A stretch of 64,000 nt of DNA from an uncultured Erythrobacter sp. (GTDB lineage: Bacteria > Pseudomonadota > Alphaproteobacteria > Sphingomonadales > Sphingomonadaceae). This document shows, in pieces, positions 27,724 through 36,072 of the stretch (the stretch's first letter is position 1; each line of letters opens with the position of its first letter). The stretch lies in contig NZ_CANMIJ010000001.1 in assembly GCF_947497915.1 (NCBI RefSeq), positions 659,501 through 723,500 on the forward strand, given 5' to 3'. The notes beneath the pieces are model-generated. The model worked only from the letters and a program-made list of their open reading frames with translations, was not told the DNA's origin and did not search any database. Made by a program: the position numbers and the translations under genes.

Positions 27724-27992
27724 GCAGCGGGCGCGCTGGCCTTGATCGCAACGGCATGAACCCGCTGGCCAACAATATCACCAAGCGCCGCGATCACGGC
27801 GCGCTGGCGGGCAAGACGGCTCATTTCAGCAAAGCCCGGAGCCTCGATCACGATGGTAAAATGCGACTCGCCCGATCCATCATCGCCCGAATGGCCGGAA
27901 TGCGATGCGCTGTCATTGATGATCTCAAGCGCGGTCGGGGCAAAAGCCTTGGTCAAAAGCGTTTCCATTTCCTGTGCGACGGTTCCGCTCAT
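27720..27992 (-). CDS. BolA family protein
   Basis: A 90-aa BolA-fold protein. Alphaproteobacterial BolA proteins partner monothiol glutaredoxins in iron-sulfur handling. SHFTIVIEAPGFAEMSRLARQRAV carries the conserved His and the class II KH-like fold, and VHAVAIKAS ends it. AAGGA precedes the ATG at 27992; an upstream ATG at 28013 is less likely. It diverges from the J-domain gene, a pairing seen repeatedly in alphaproteobacteria. Confidence 0.9.
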   Translation of the reverse strand: MSGTVAQEMETLLTKAFAPTALEIINDSASHSGHSGDDGSGESHFTIVIEAPGFAEMSRLARQRAVIAALGDIVGQRVHAVAIKASAPAA

Positions 27993-28062
27993 TTCGGCTT
28001 GTCCTTTTTGCAATAATGATTGGGTTGGAATTTGGGGTCAAAGACACCATTCTCAAGCCCCT

Positions 28063-28656
28063 ATGCCTTCTGCAAAGTTTCATGGCCGCCACGAAGACGC
28101 GGATCGGGAGTGCGAACACCCCACTTGCCGCGAGGCAGGTGAGTTCCGTGCGCCGGGATATCAACCCAATGGTTTTGACGGGCCGGGAACGTGGCGCTGG
28201 TTCTGCCTTGATCACGTGCGCGAGTTTAACGCGGGCTACGATTGGTTCGAAGGGATGAGCGCGGATGAAATACTGTCAGCGCAAAGTCCAGCAAGCGGTT
28301 GGCGCACAGAAAGTGCGGCGTTCTCACCCAAAGCAGCAGTCGATGGCGTGCCCCGCTGGGCGGACTTTGACGATCCGCTGGATGCAATTGGTGCGCGCGC
28401 AAACGGCATAAAGAGCCGCGCTCAACGCGAAGCGACCATGGCGATGGAAGGGCGCTTCTCAAAAGAAGAAGCCCAGGCGCTTGAGTCCATGGGTCTGGGC
28501 AGCGACACAGACAGGCGCCGCTTGCGCCAGCGTTATTCGGAACTGGTGCGCCGCTATCACCCAGACCGCAATGGCGGAGACAGGCAGTACGAGACGCGCC
28601 TGAACCGGGTGGTCGAGGCGTATCAACTGCTCCGGAAAAGCACTGTCATCGCCTAA
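28063..28656 (+). CDS. J-domain protein with an N-terminal Cys/His segment
   Basis: The 197-aa protein has a C-terminal J domain with the invariant HPD in RRYHPDRNGGD (about residues 165-175). Its N-terminus has CEHPTC and WFCLDHVREFN, possibly a small metal-binding element. J-domain proteins stimulate Hsp70 ATPase. In many alphaproteobacteria this gene stands next to bolA and cobS/cobT; here bolA diverges and cobS is 2 kb away. Its stop overlaps the convergent DUF1428 gene as CTAA. Confidence 0.88.
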   Translation: MPSAKFHGRHEDADRECEHPTCREAGEFRAPGYQPNGFDGPGTWRWFCLDHVREFNAGYDWFEGMSADEILSAQSPASGWRTESAAFSPKAAVDGVPRWADFDDPLDAIGARANGIKSRAQREATMAMEGRFSKEEAQALESMGLGSDTDRRRLRQRYSELVRRYHPDRNGGDRQYETRLNRVVEAYQLLRKSTVIA

Positions 28657-29006
28657 CGGCTGTGAAAGATATTCTCGAAACTGCCAAAGATCATGCGTCC
28701 GCCGTCGAACGGCATTTCTGACGGCATTTCCTGCATACGCGGATCAGACATCATCTTTTCATGCGCTGCGTCATGGGTCGCTTTGTCGGGCCAGACGATC
28801 CATGAAAACACGATTTTTTCGCCGGCCTCGGCTTTGACAGCTTTGCGAAAGTCGGTCTGCTCGCCGCCTTTGACATCTTCTTCCCAATTCTCGGCCACCT
28901 CGATTGCGCCGAATTCGCGAAACATGTCGCCCATCCACCGCGCCATTTCGAGATAGTCGGCTTTCTTGCCCTCCGGCACGGCCAGAACCGCTCCCATCAC
29001 ATGCAT
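28653..29006 (-). CDS. DUF1428 family protein
   Basis: A 117-aa protein like E. coli YbaA, with the dimeric ferredoxin-like pattern and family stretches EDVKGGEQTDFRKAV and FSWIVWPDKATHD, ending DGGRMIFGSFENI. Function unknown. It lies between two genes of the bolA/J/cobS neighbourhood, so it looks inserted. Confidence 0.88.
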   Translation of the reverse strand: MHVMGAVLAVPEGKKADYLEMARWMGDMFREFGAIEVAENWEEDVKGGEQTDFRKAVKAEAGEKIVFSWIVWPDKATHDAAHEKMMSDPRMQEMPSEMPFDGGRMIFGSFENIFHSR

Positions 29007-29057
29007 CTGCTCTCTCCCTTGATTGGGATTATACCACGGCGGCGGTGGGGCAGCACA

Positions 29058-29897
29058 TCAATTTTGTTTGAAGGCCCAGCGCAGTGTTCGTCCTACGCCC
29101 CATGTCGCCGCGCGAGCGGGAAGGGCGGTGAGAACCGGCTTTTGCAGTTTTAGCATCCCGCGCGCCCAATCAGGCAGCATCGCGACGGATTCTGCGCCGA
29201 TGATTGTTTGCACTGCCGCCGGGGTGCCTTTTGGACGCTGGTTGAGCACAAGTTGCGCGATCTCTCGCGCTTCGGCTGTGGCGCGCAATTCGGTGCGCAG
29301 CTCGCGAAAGATTGCCTCTGCCTCGCTGCGCGTTTCCGGCACCGGATCGGCCCCTAGAGCGCGCGCAATTACGGCGAACTGGCGGTAATATTCGTCCTGA
29401 TCGGCATGGGACATGTCCGGGCGAACATGGCGAAGATAGCCCGCCAAGAAACTCTGCGCTTCGGCGACATGCACCCAAGCGAGCGTGCGCGGATTGTTGG
29501 CGATATAGGGCGTGCCATCGGGCAAGGTGCCGCCAACCTTAGCGTGAATGCGGTTCACCCGCTCAATCGCCTTCATCGCTTCATCACGCTGACCAAAGGT
29601 GGTGACAGCGATGAAGCGCGCGGTTCGTTGAAGCCGGCCGTGCATGTCCTCACGGAAATTGGAGTGATCAAGCACCCCTTGCAGTGCATGCGGGTGGAGC
29701 ATCTGCAGCATCAGGCTTCGGATGCCGCCCGTCATCATTCCCACCAGATCGGCATGAACCATACGGATCGGCGTGTCGCGTTCAAACAGCGCATCATCAG
29801 ACGGCGGGGTCGGCTTTTGCCCTTTCGAAGTATCATTAAAAACACCGCGCACTTGCTCGACAAGCCTAAGGCGCAGGGATTCGATTGGATCAGCCAT
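29058..29897 (-). CDS. MpaB-type oxygenase (DUF2236)
   Basis: This 279-aa protein matches the DUF2236/MpaB family, which includes the rubber oxygenase Lcp and mycophenolic-acid MpaB. The helical core has MLQMLHPHALQGVLDHSNFREDMHGRLQRTARFIAVTTFG-type residues and WVHVAEAQSFLAGY. The histidines in LHPHAL and WVHVAE are candidate heme/metal ligands; a clear heme-axial Lys was not placed. Function is open. It diverges from the ChrR-like cupin gene across about 80 bases. Confidence 0.82.
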   Translation of the reverse strand: MADPIESLRLRLVEQVRGVFNDTSKGQKPTPPSDDALFERDTPIRMVHADLVGMMTGGIRSLMLQMLHPHALQGVLDHSNFREDMHGRLQRTARFIAVTTFGQRDEAMKAIERVNRIHAKVGGTLPDGTPYIANNPRTLAWVHVAEAQSFLAGYLRHVRPDMSHADQDEYYRQFAVIARALGADPVPETRSEAEAIFRELRTELRATAEAREIAQLVLNQRPKGTPAAVQTIIGAESVAMLPDWARGMLKLQKPVLTALPARAATWGVGRTLRWAFKQN

Positions 29898-29978
29898 ATC
29901 CGCAATGTAATCACTGAGATCGAAAATTCGAGCGTAAGTGACCTTAATTTATGCGCCATCGTGTCCCATATCGATCCA

Positions 29979-30656
29979 ATGGAAATCAACGCACAATTTG
30001 ATGAGCCCGTGCTCAAACGAACCGATGAGATTGACTGGGTGCCTTCGCCAATGGTGGGCGTGGACCGCCGGATGTTGGACCGGATCGGCGATGAAGTGGC
30101 GCGGGCGACATCGATTGTGCGCTATGCAAAGGGCAGTTCTTTCCCAGAGCACACCCATTCGGGCGGTGAGGAATTCATCGTGCTCGAAGGCGTGTTTCAG
30201 GATGAGCACGGAAATTATCCGGCTGGTACATATATTCGCAATCCGGTCGGCACGCACCACGTGCCCGGATCTGATCCGGGTTGCACGATCTTCGTGAAAC
30301 TGTGGCAATTCGATCCGGCGGATCAGGAGCAAATTTCGGTTGATTTGAATGCGATTGCGACTGTGCCTGACCCAATGCGACCGGGTGTTTCAAGCGCCGA
30401 AGTTGCGGCTCGCGATTACGAGCATGTCTCGCTGGAAGTATGGGATGCGAATGCCGAGGTTGCTCTATTAGATGCAGCCGGGTTTGAGATGCTGATCCTC
30501 GAAGGAACGCTCATTCACGAACAAGAGGAATTTGGCCGTCACGACTGGATTCGCTGGCCCGCTGAAAAGCCGGCGAATTTCACGGCCGGCGGCGAAGGCA
30601 CTCGGGTCTGGATCAAGCGCGGACACCTCACGAATATTACCGCACCGGTAAAATAA
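29979..30656 (+). CDS. ChrR-like double cupin
   Basis: A 225-aa protein with a metal-binding cupin first (EHTHSGGEEFIVLEG and GTHHVPG) and a second cupin-like half lacking the His pattern (LEGTLIHEQEEFGRHDWIRWP). The layout resembles the ChrR anti-sigma cupin without its N-terminal zinc domain. The ATG at 29979 gives the shortest sensible start. It is monocistronic or precedes cobS by 84 bases. Role unknown. Confidence 0.75.
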   Translation: MEINAQFDEPVLKRTDEIDWVPSPMVGVDRRMLDRIGDEVARATSIVRYAKGSSFPEHTHSGGEEFIVLEGVFQDEHGNYPAGTYIRNPVGTHHVPGSDPGCTIFVKLWQFDPADQEQISVDLNAIATVPDPMRPGVSSAEVAARDYEHVSLEVWDANAEVALLDAAGFEMLILEGTLIHEQEEFGRHDWIRWPAEKPANFTAGGEGTRVWIKRGHLTNITAPVK

Positions 30657-30740
30657 GTCGCAAAAACGCACTGAGTTGCAAATTTAGCAGGCACGCGCGT
30701 CTTGCCCCATCGCCAAACGCTCTTTAACGCGGCACGCGCA

Positions 30741-31730
30741 ATGAACTCACATTCCTCAGAAGAATTCGCCGGCTCCAGCGGCCTCCCTACGACGCCCGAT
30801 GCGATGATCGACGTGCGCGATGCATTTGGTATCGACATCGATCTGCAGGTGCCTGCCTTTGCCGAGGCGAGCGAGCACGTGCCTGAAATCGACGATGCTT
30901 ATGTGTTTGATCACGACACGACGCTCGCGATCCTTGCTGGCTTTACGCACAATCGCCGCGTCATGGTTCAGGGGTATCACGGCACCGGCAAATCGACTCA
31001 CATCGAACAAGTTGCTGCGCGCCTGAACTGGCCGAGCATCCGCGTAAACCTTGATGCGCATATCAGCCGGATCGATCTGGTCGGGCGCGATGCGATCGTT
31101 TTGAAAGACGGCCTGCAAGTTACGGAGTTCAAGGAAGGCATCCTTCCATGGGCATTGCAGCATCCGGTCGCGCTGACATTTGACGAATATGATGCAGGCC
31201 GCCCTGACGTTATGTTTGTGATCCAGCGGATTCTTGAATTCGATGGCCGCCTGACGCTGCTCGATCAAAACCGTGTGATCACACCGAACCCGTATTTCCG
31301 CCTTTTTGCGACGACCAACACGGTTGGCCTCGGCGATACGAGCGGTCTTTATCACGGTACACAGGCGATCAACCAGGCGCAGATGGACCGTTGGAACATT
31401 GTGGTTGCGCTCAACTATCTCTCTGCCGAAACTGAGCAAGAGATCGTCAAATCGAAAACGCTTGATGCCGACGACGCAATGATCGCGGATATGGTGAAGG
31501 TCGCCGATTTGACCCGTCAGGGCTTTATGACCGGCGATATCTCAACCGTGATGAGCCCGCGTACAGTTATCACTTGGGCGCAAAACACTGCGATTTTCAA
31601 TTCGGTCGGTTTTGCATTCCGTCTCTCCTTCCTCAACAAGTGTGATGAGGCAGAGCGGACATTGGTGAGCGAATATTATCAGCGTGTCTTCAACGAAGAC
31701 CTGCCTGAAAGCGCAGCAAGCGGCTCGTAA
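30741..31730 (+). CDS. cobS: CobS-like AAA+ ATPase
   Basis: A 329-aa AAA+ (MoxR/CobS) ATPase with Walker [10 protein letters not shown], Walker [11 protein letters not shown], sensor ATTNT and the Arg-finger region [12 protein letters not shown]. It closely follows the sphingomonad CobS pattern ([15 protein letters not shown] start, DNA end NEDLPES). In cobalt chelation CobS works with CobT on CobN. No cobT follows; PBP1A begins 40 bases downstream. The upstream start is uncertain for lack of a clear ribosome-binding site. Confidence 0.88.
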   Translation: MNSHSSEEFAGSSGLPTTPDAMIDVRDAFGIDIDLQVPAFAEASEHVPEIDDAYVFDHDTTLAILAGFTHNRRVMVQGYHGTGKSTHIEQVAARLNWPSIRVNLDAHISRIDLVGRDAIVLKDGLQVTEFKEGILPWALQHPVALTFDEYDAGRPDVMFVIQRILEFDGRLTLLDQNRVITPNPYFRLFATTNTVGLGDTSGLYHGTQAINQAQMDRWNIVVALNYLSAETEQEIVKSKTLDADDAMIADMVKVADLTRQGFMTGDISTVMSPRTVITWAQNTAIFNSVGFAFRLSFLNKCDEAERTLVSEYYQRVFNEDLPESAASGS

Positions 31731-31770
31731 ATCTTGCGTTCAGGCGTATTAGTCTGATAACACACTCGAT

Positions 31771-33915
31771 ATGGGTCTGTTTGCGCGATTCCGAAAACGT
31801 CCGAGTGACGAACCGCGTGGCGGTGGCAGTGGGTATTTCCCGCTGTACGAAAGCCAGCGCGACTTTGATCCTAACGATGATTTTGATGCTACACCCCGAT
31901 CGCGTCCGTCGCCGGATTATGGCGCATGGGATGATCAGCTTTCCCGGCTTGATCAAAGCGTAGATCGCCAGCAGCGACGTAGAACACGGTGGTGGCAGCC
32001 AAACCATTACCTTGGGCGTAGAAAACGCTGGTGGGCGGTGCGTCTTATTGCTGCGATCATCCTGATGTTTTTTGCGCTGGTCGCATGGCTCGCGATCACT
32101 GCACCGCTTTCCAAATCACTCGAACCGATTGCTGCCCCGCAAGTCACATTGCTGGCAAGCGATGGCACTCCTATTGCGCGGAGCGGGGCTGTTGTTGATG
32201 CACCCGTCGAAGTCGCCAAGTTGCCGGACCACGTGACCCAGCCATTCCTGGCGATTGAAGACCGGCGGTTTTATTCGCATTGGGGCGTCGATCCGCGCGG
32301 GATTGCCCGCGCCGCATGGACAGGCAGGGGCGGCGGCAGCACGATCACCCAGCAGCTCGCCAAATTCACGTTCCTGACACCCGAACAGACGATGACCCGT
32401 AAAGCGCGCGAGGCATTGATCGCGTTCTGGCTGGAAAGCTGGCTGACGAAGGACGAAATCCTCTCGCGCTACCTTTCCAACGCCTATTTCGGGGACAATC
32501 AATACGGGCTGCGCGCTGCCAGCTTGCATTACTTTTATCGCAATCCGGAAAACCTGAAACCCGAACAGGCTGCGATGCTCGCGGGGCTTTTGCAGGCCCC
32601 GTCACGCTATAATCCGACAAAGCATTATGACCGGGCCAAAAACCGCATGGATCTGGTGGTCGGGTCGATGGTGGCCGCAGGATATCTGACGGAAGCCGAA
32701 GCAGCCAAGATGCCTGCGCCAAAGATTGATGTGCGGGCGAGAAACGACGTGCCGACCGGCACATATTTCGCTGACTGGGCATTGCCCATTGCGCGGGCCG
32801 AGATGGAGGCGAACTATTCCAAACAGGTGATCACGACCACGCTCGATGCGCAGCTCCAAGCTTTGGCAAGCCGCGTTACCAGCCGTGCCGCACTGGGCGA
32901 TGCACAAGTTGCGCTTGTTGCGATGCGGCCCACGGGAGAGGTTGTCGCGATGGTAGGGGGGAAGAATTACGCCAATTCTCCTTTTAACCGCGCGACGCAG
33001 GCGAAACGTCAGCCGGGCTCCACCTTCAAACTGTTTGTCTATCTCGCCGCGCTGGAAGCGGGCTGGGACCCGGACGACACAATCGCGAATACACCGATTG
33101 AAAACGGCAGTTACCGCCCGAAAAATTCGCGCGAGAATTATTCGGCGACGATCACTCTCGACGATGCCTTGGCGACATCCAGCAATGTTGCCGCCGTCCG
33201 CTTGTTCAACGAGGTGGGCAGCGCAAATGTCATCCGCACCGCGCGGTCGCTGGGCGTGACATCACCAATGACAGAGGGCGATCCCAGCCTCGCACTTGGT
33301 ACATCGTCCATGTCCTTGCTTGAGCTTACGTCTGCTTATGCCGGTGTTGCTGGCAATTCTTATCCCGTGACCCCGCATGCTGTGCCTCAAGAGGAGGAAA
33401 GCTGGTGGGAATGGGCAACCAGCGGTGAGAAAAGCATGTCAGGCGGGGTGCATGAAGATCTCGAACAGATGCTCCGCTCTGCGATCAATCGCGGCACAGG
33501 GCGCGCTGCGACTCTGCCGATTGCAAATTACGGGAAGACCGGCACGACCCAGAATTATCGCGATGCACTGTTCGTTGGATATGCGGGTGATCTGGTTGTT
33601 GGTGTTTGGGTTGGCAATGATGACAACTCACCGCTCAACAAAGTGACAGGTGGCGGATTGCCAGCGCGCATTTGGAAAGACTTCATGCGGTCGGCGTTAG
33701 ATTTACCCTCGCCGAAGCCGTCCTCCTCACCAGATCCCGAAGGTCCGGTTCAACCGCTGGATATCGAAGAAGGCGAGGAAATTCCGCTGGGCGAGGACGG
33801 GACCTCTATCCGGTTCGAACAGGACGGAATTGTGTTGTCGCAAGACGGCGTCCCGCTCGAAATACGGCTCGATGAGAACGGACTTAACGTCGAAGAGCTT
33901 CCACGCGAGCGCTAG
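31771..33915 (+). CDS. Class A penicillin-binding protein (PBP1A type)
   Basis: A 714-aa bifunctional peptidoglycan synthase in the inner membrane. A basic N-terminus precedes one TM at about 88-109. The glycosyltransferase domain has catalytic E163 in EDRRFYSHWGVD. The transpeptidase domain has S417-x2-K420 (GSTFK), SSN at about 470, and K589-T-G (KTGTTQNYRD). The C-terminus is acidic and proline-rich. The 5' region (residues 10-75) is polar and likely cytoplasmic. It is the next gene after cobS, where cobT might be expected. Confidence 0.93.
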   Translation: MGLFARFRKRPSDEPRGGGSGYFPLYESQRDFDPNDDFDATPRSRPSPDYGAWDDQLSRLDQSVDRQQRRRTRWWQPNHYLGRRKRWWAVRLIAAIILMFFALVAWLAITAPLSKSLEPIAAPQVTLLASDGTPIARSGAVVDAPVEVAKLPDHVTQPFLAIEDRRFYSHWGVDPRGIARAAWTGRGGGSTITQQLAKFTFLTPEQTMTRKAREALIAFWLESWLTKDEILSRYLSNAYFGDNQYGLRAASLHYFYRNPENLKPEQAAMLAGLLQAPSRYNPTKHYDRAKNRMDLVVGSMVAAGYLTEAEAAKMPAPKIDVRARNDVPTGTYFADWALPIARAEMEANYSKQVITTTLDAQLQALASRVTSRAALGDAQVALVAMRPTGEVVAMVGGKNYANSPFNRATQAKRQPGSTFKLFVYLAALEAGWDPDDTIANTPIENGSYRPKNSRENYSATITLDDALATSSNVAAVRLFNEVGSANVIRTARSLGVTSPMTEGDPSLALGTSSMSLLELTSAYAGVAGNSYPVTPHAVPQEEESWWEWATSGEKSMSGGVHEDLEQMLRSAINRGTGRAATLPIANYGKTGTTQNYRDALFVGYAGDLVVGVWVGNDDNSPLNKVTGGGLPARIWKDFMRSALDLPSPKPSSSPDPEGPVQPLDIEEGEEIPLGEDGTSIRFEQDGIVLSQDGVPLEIRLDENGLNVEELPRER

Positions 33916-33919
33916 AAGG

Positions 33920-34309
33920 TTACGCCATCAGGATGTTCATGATGGCCGTTGCAATCGGTCGGTCGCGATTGTCCTGCCAAGCCTCAACAGTGATATTGGC
34001 ATTGCGCCGCCCGAGCCGGGTAATCCGGCCTTTGGCAAAGCTTGGCTGGGGTTTTCCGGCGGACAAATATTGAACCGTGATGTTGACTGGTTTGAGCTGT
34101 GCTTCGCGGCCTTCCTCAATCAACCGGGCGCGCAAGGCGGCATAGCCCGCATTTTCGAGCAGCCCCGCGGTTGCGCCGCCGTGATAATGGGCGGGGCGAC
34201 CCTCGACAGACGGCCCAAACTCTACCGTCAAGACGGGAACACCGTCTTCGACATCGTGCGCTTTGATGCCAAGGGCGCGGGCATAGGGCGGCAGTTCAAG
34301 TTTACTCAT
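33920..34309 (-). CDS. PaaI-type hotdog thioesterase
   Basis: The 129-aa hotdog protein has HYHGGATAGLLENAGYAALR, the conserved acidic/Asn helix of PaaI thioesterases, and VNITVQYLSAGKPQ followed by NITVEAWQDNR. The ATG at 34309 overlaps the upstream hotdog gene by eight bases, so it is coupled to it. Acyl-CoA substrate unknown. Confidence 0.85.
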   Translation of the reverse strand: MSKLELPPYARALGIKAHDVEDGVPVLTVEFGPSVEGRPAHYHGGATAGLLENAGYAALRARLIEEGREAQLKPVNITVQYLSAGKPQPSFAKGRITRLGRRNANITVEAWQDNRDRPIATAIMNILMA

Positions 34310-34802
34310 CACCGGTGCCCGCCTCGCTTGCTTGTGCACTGCCTTCGGGTACTTTGCCCTCGCGCGGATCGTTGCCGATTGTCATGAAGACGCCTGCAAT
34401 ATGAGCGACCGGATCATCGCGGTCACCGTCATGGGCAATTCCGCGCACGAAAGCGGCGGAACGGGTTATGCGATAGCATTCAACACGGCCCCAAACAGCG
34501 CTGCGTTCACGCGCGGGCCTTTGATAATCCACACGCAGATCAAGCGTGGCGATTGGGGTGAAGGTGCCTTTGGTCTGCCAGATGGACATCCCGCTCGCCA
34601 TATCCATCAAACTAATGATCGGGCCTGAGGCAAGGACGGCTCTGTCTGCCTCTCCCATCAGATCATCTCGCCAAGGCAATTCCAGCTCGACCCAATTGTC
34701 CGCATGGGCGCTGTATTTCAGTCCCAGCCAGCCCGTATGACCGTGCTGGAAGAAGAATTTTGACGCTTCGCTGGGATCAAATCTGGCGAGTGGTGAGTTC
34801 AT
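34302..34802 (-). CDS. PaaI-type hotdog thioesterase
   Basis: A 166-aa hotdog protein with SGPIISLMDMASGMSIWQ, the D/active-site helix, TLDLRVDYQRPA and ECYRITRSAAFVRG. It has a longer C-terminal tail (EGSAQASEAGTGDE) than its downstream paralogue-like partner. The ATG at 34802 is preferred to the ORF's longer start because upstream sequence is non-coding. The two genes may form a heteromeric pair. Confidence 0.82.
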   Translation of the reverse strand: MNSPLARFDPSEASKFFFQHGHTGWLGLKYSAHADNWVELELPWRDDLMGEADRAVLASGPIISLMDMASGMSIWQTKGTFTPIATLDLRVDYQRPARERSAVWGRVECYRITRSAAFVRGIAHDGDRDDPVAHIAGVFMTIGNDPREGKVPEGSAQASEAGTGDE

Positions 34803-34858
34803 AGAAAACTCTTGGAAGCGCTCGCAGCGCATTACAATCATTTAATTTCTCACGGCGG

Positions 34859-34915
34859 CTTCGGCGCGTCACTTTGCAACTCAGCGTTTCGGTCATTTCG
34901 CCGAAGTGCTTTTTC
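34859..34915 (+). promoter_or_regulatory. Inverted repeat plus T-run in the leader of the peptide gene
   Basis: CTTCGGCG at 34859-34866 pairs perfectly with CGCCGAAG at 34899-34906 across a 32-base loop, and the right arm is followed by TGCTTTTTC. That is the form of an intrinsic terminator or attenuator placed directly before the ribosome-binding site (AGAGGAG, 34917-34923) of the 52-aa ORF. It could also end a minor upstream transcript or be a protein-binding site. Confidence 0.4.
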
Positions 34916-34929
34916 AGAGGAGATCGTAA

Positions 34930-35088
34930 ATGAAACTTCCAACACTTGATCTGGCGGCCATTCCTGGCCTTGAAACCGCTCAGGGCCTGTATGGCTCGGT
35001 CAGCCAAGCAGGCGCCGCGTATGAAGATTCGATCGTCGCGATCATGGTCTATGTCTATGACAACATGCCGCCCGAAGCGTTGCTCTGA
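34930..35088 (+). CDS. 52-aa peptide gene of unknown function
   Basis: This short gene has a very strong ribosome-binding site (AGAGGAG, seven bases before the ATG). The peptide has an N-terminal polar part with L-x-x-I-P-G-L-E (residues 8-15), a glycine/alanine linker, D33-S-I-V-A-I-M-V-Y-V-Y-D as a hydrophobic core, and a proline-containing tail MPPEALL. No cysteine and no cleavage site for secretion are seen. It lies 12 bases before a two-gene unit encoding a beta-rich protein and a cupin enzyme, so it reads as a substrate or partner of those proteins. A modified-peptide precursor is one possibility. I do not recognise a named family. Confidence 0.6.
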   Translation: MKLPTLDLAAIPGLETAQGLYGSVSQAGAAYEDSIVAIMVYVYDNMPPEALL

Positions 35089-35100
35089 TCGCGGGGCCGG

Positions 35101-36072
35101 ATGATGATTGTGCATCCCGATATTGCGGCGCTGCGGAGCGATCCTGTTTCGCAGCGCCGCATCGCGGCAAGAATGCAGCACGCGCGCCAAGAATGGCTGT
35201 CTGATCGCACCACGAAAGAGGTCACGCGCGCCTTATCGCATTACAATGACGGCTGTGATCTTGATGCGTGTCAGGCACTCAGCGACATTTTTAGCGACCG
35301 CGTCAAAGCGATGGAATTCGCAGGGGTTTGGATCACGGCATTGCTTGATGCACTTCGCGCAGAAGAACTGGGCGAGGCGCCTTTCCGTTACCGCACATCT
35401 CCGGGTGTCTCGAGCATCCAGATCCTGCAATCTGGACAGGCGTCGATCAATCTTGTGGTTTATGAGCGCAGCGATTGTGCAAACGGTGATGTGCCTCAAA
35501 CAGCGATGTTCGCTGACTGCGAAAGTGACGAAATTGTCCTGTCGGGAACAGCAATTGCGACTTGTCACACTTTGGATGAAAAAGCGGTAGGGGCTACCAA
35601 GCTTGATACGATAAAGCTTAGCCTGACAGCCGGTGACCGGATCACACTTAAGGGGAAAAGGCAGGCGCGGCAGATCATATCGGTTGGCGGTCTGATGGTG
35701 CTTTTGCAGCTCTCCCGCACACCAGATGCCCCCGCACCTTCGCGCGAATTTTCGCTGTCGGATGGTCAGCTATTACGCAGCGTTAGCGGTGACAAGGCGG
35801 CGAGCCAGCGCCTTATGGCGCTGGCCGTGCTTGGCGCGCTTGATAATGGCGAAGAGGCAGCGCGCGGCGCAATGCGGTCCGCCGCTCTCGACAAAGCAGA
35901 GGACATGGATGTGCGCTGGGAAGCGGTACGGCAGACATTGGCGCTCGATACCCAGCACGGTCTTGATCTCTTGGATGCATGCGCGGGAGATAGCAGCGAT
36001 GCTTTGGCGCAGCCGGCGCGTCAGCTCTCTGGGCAGCTTCGATCTCAGCTTGCCGCGATGGAGCCAGCCTGA
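35101..36072 (+). CDS. Unrecognised protein: beta-rich middle, helical C-terminus
   Basis: This 323-aa protein is not recognised. The N-terminal 85 residues are helical (QHARQEWLSDRT...LSDIFSDRVKAMEF). Residues about 95-210 are beta-rich and cupin-like (GQASINLVVYERSDC, SDEIVLSGTAIATC, ISVGGLMVLLQ). Residues about 220-320 are short amphipathic helices in a HEAT-like pattern (SQRLMALAVLGALDNGEEAARGAMRSAA). It has no signal peptide. Its stop overlaps the ATG of the cupin gene by one base (TGATG), so the two are translationally coupled, and both follow the 52-aa peptide gene. Confidence 0.7.
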   Translation: MMIVHPDIAALRSDPVSQRRIAARMQHARQEWLSDRTTKEVTRALSHYNDGCDLDACQALSDIFSDRVKAMEFAGVWITALLDALRAEELGEAPFRYRTSPGVSSIQILQSGQASINLVVYERSDCANGDVPQTAMFADCESDEIVLSGTAIATCHTLDEKAVGATKLDTIKLSLTAGDRITLKGKRQARQIISVGGLMVLLQLSRTPDAPAPSREFSLSDGQLLRSVSGDKAASQRLMALAVLGALDNGEEAARGAMRSAALDKAEDMDVRWEAVRQTLALDTQHGLDLLDACAGDSSDALAQPARQLSGQLRSQLAAMEPA

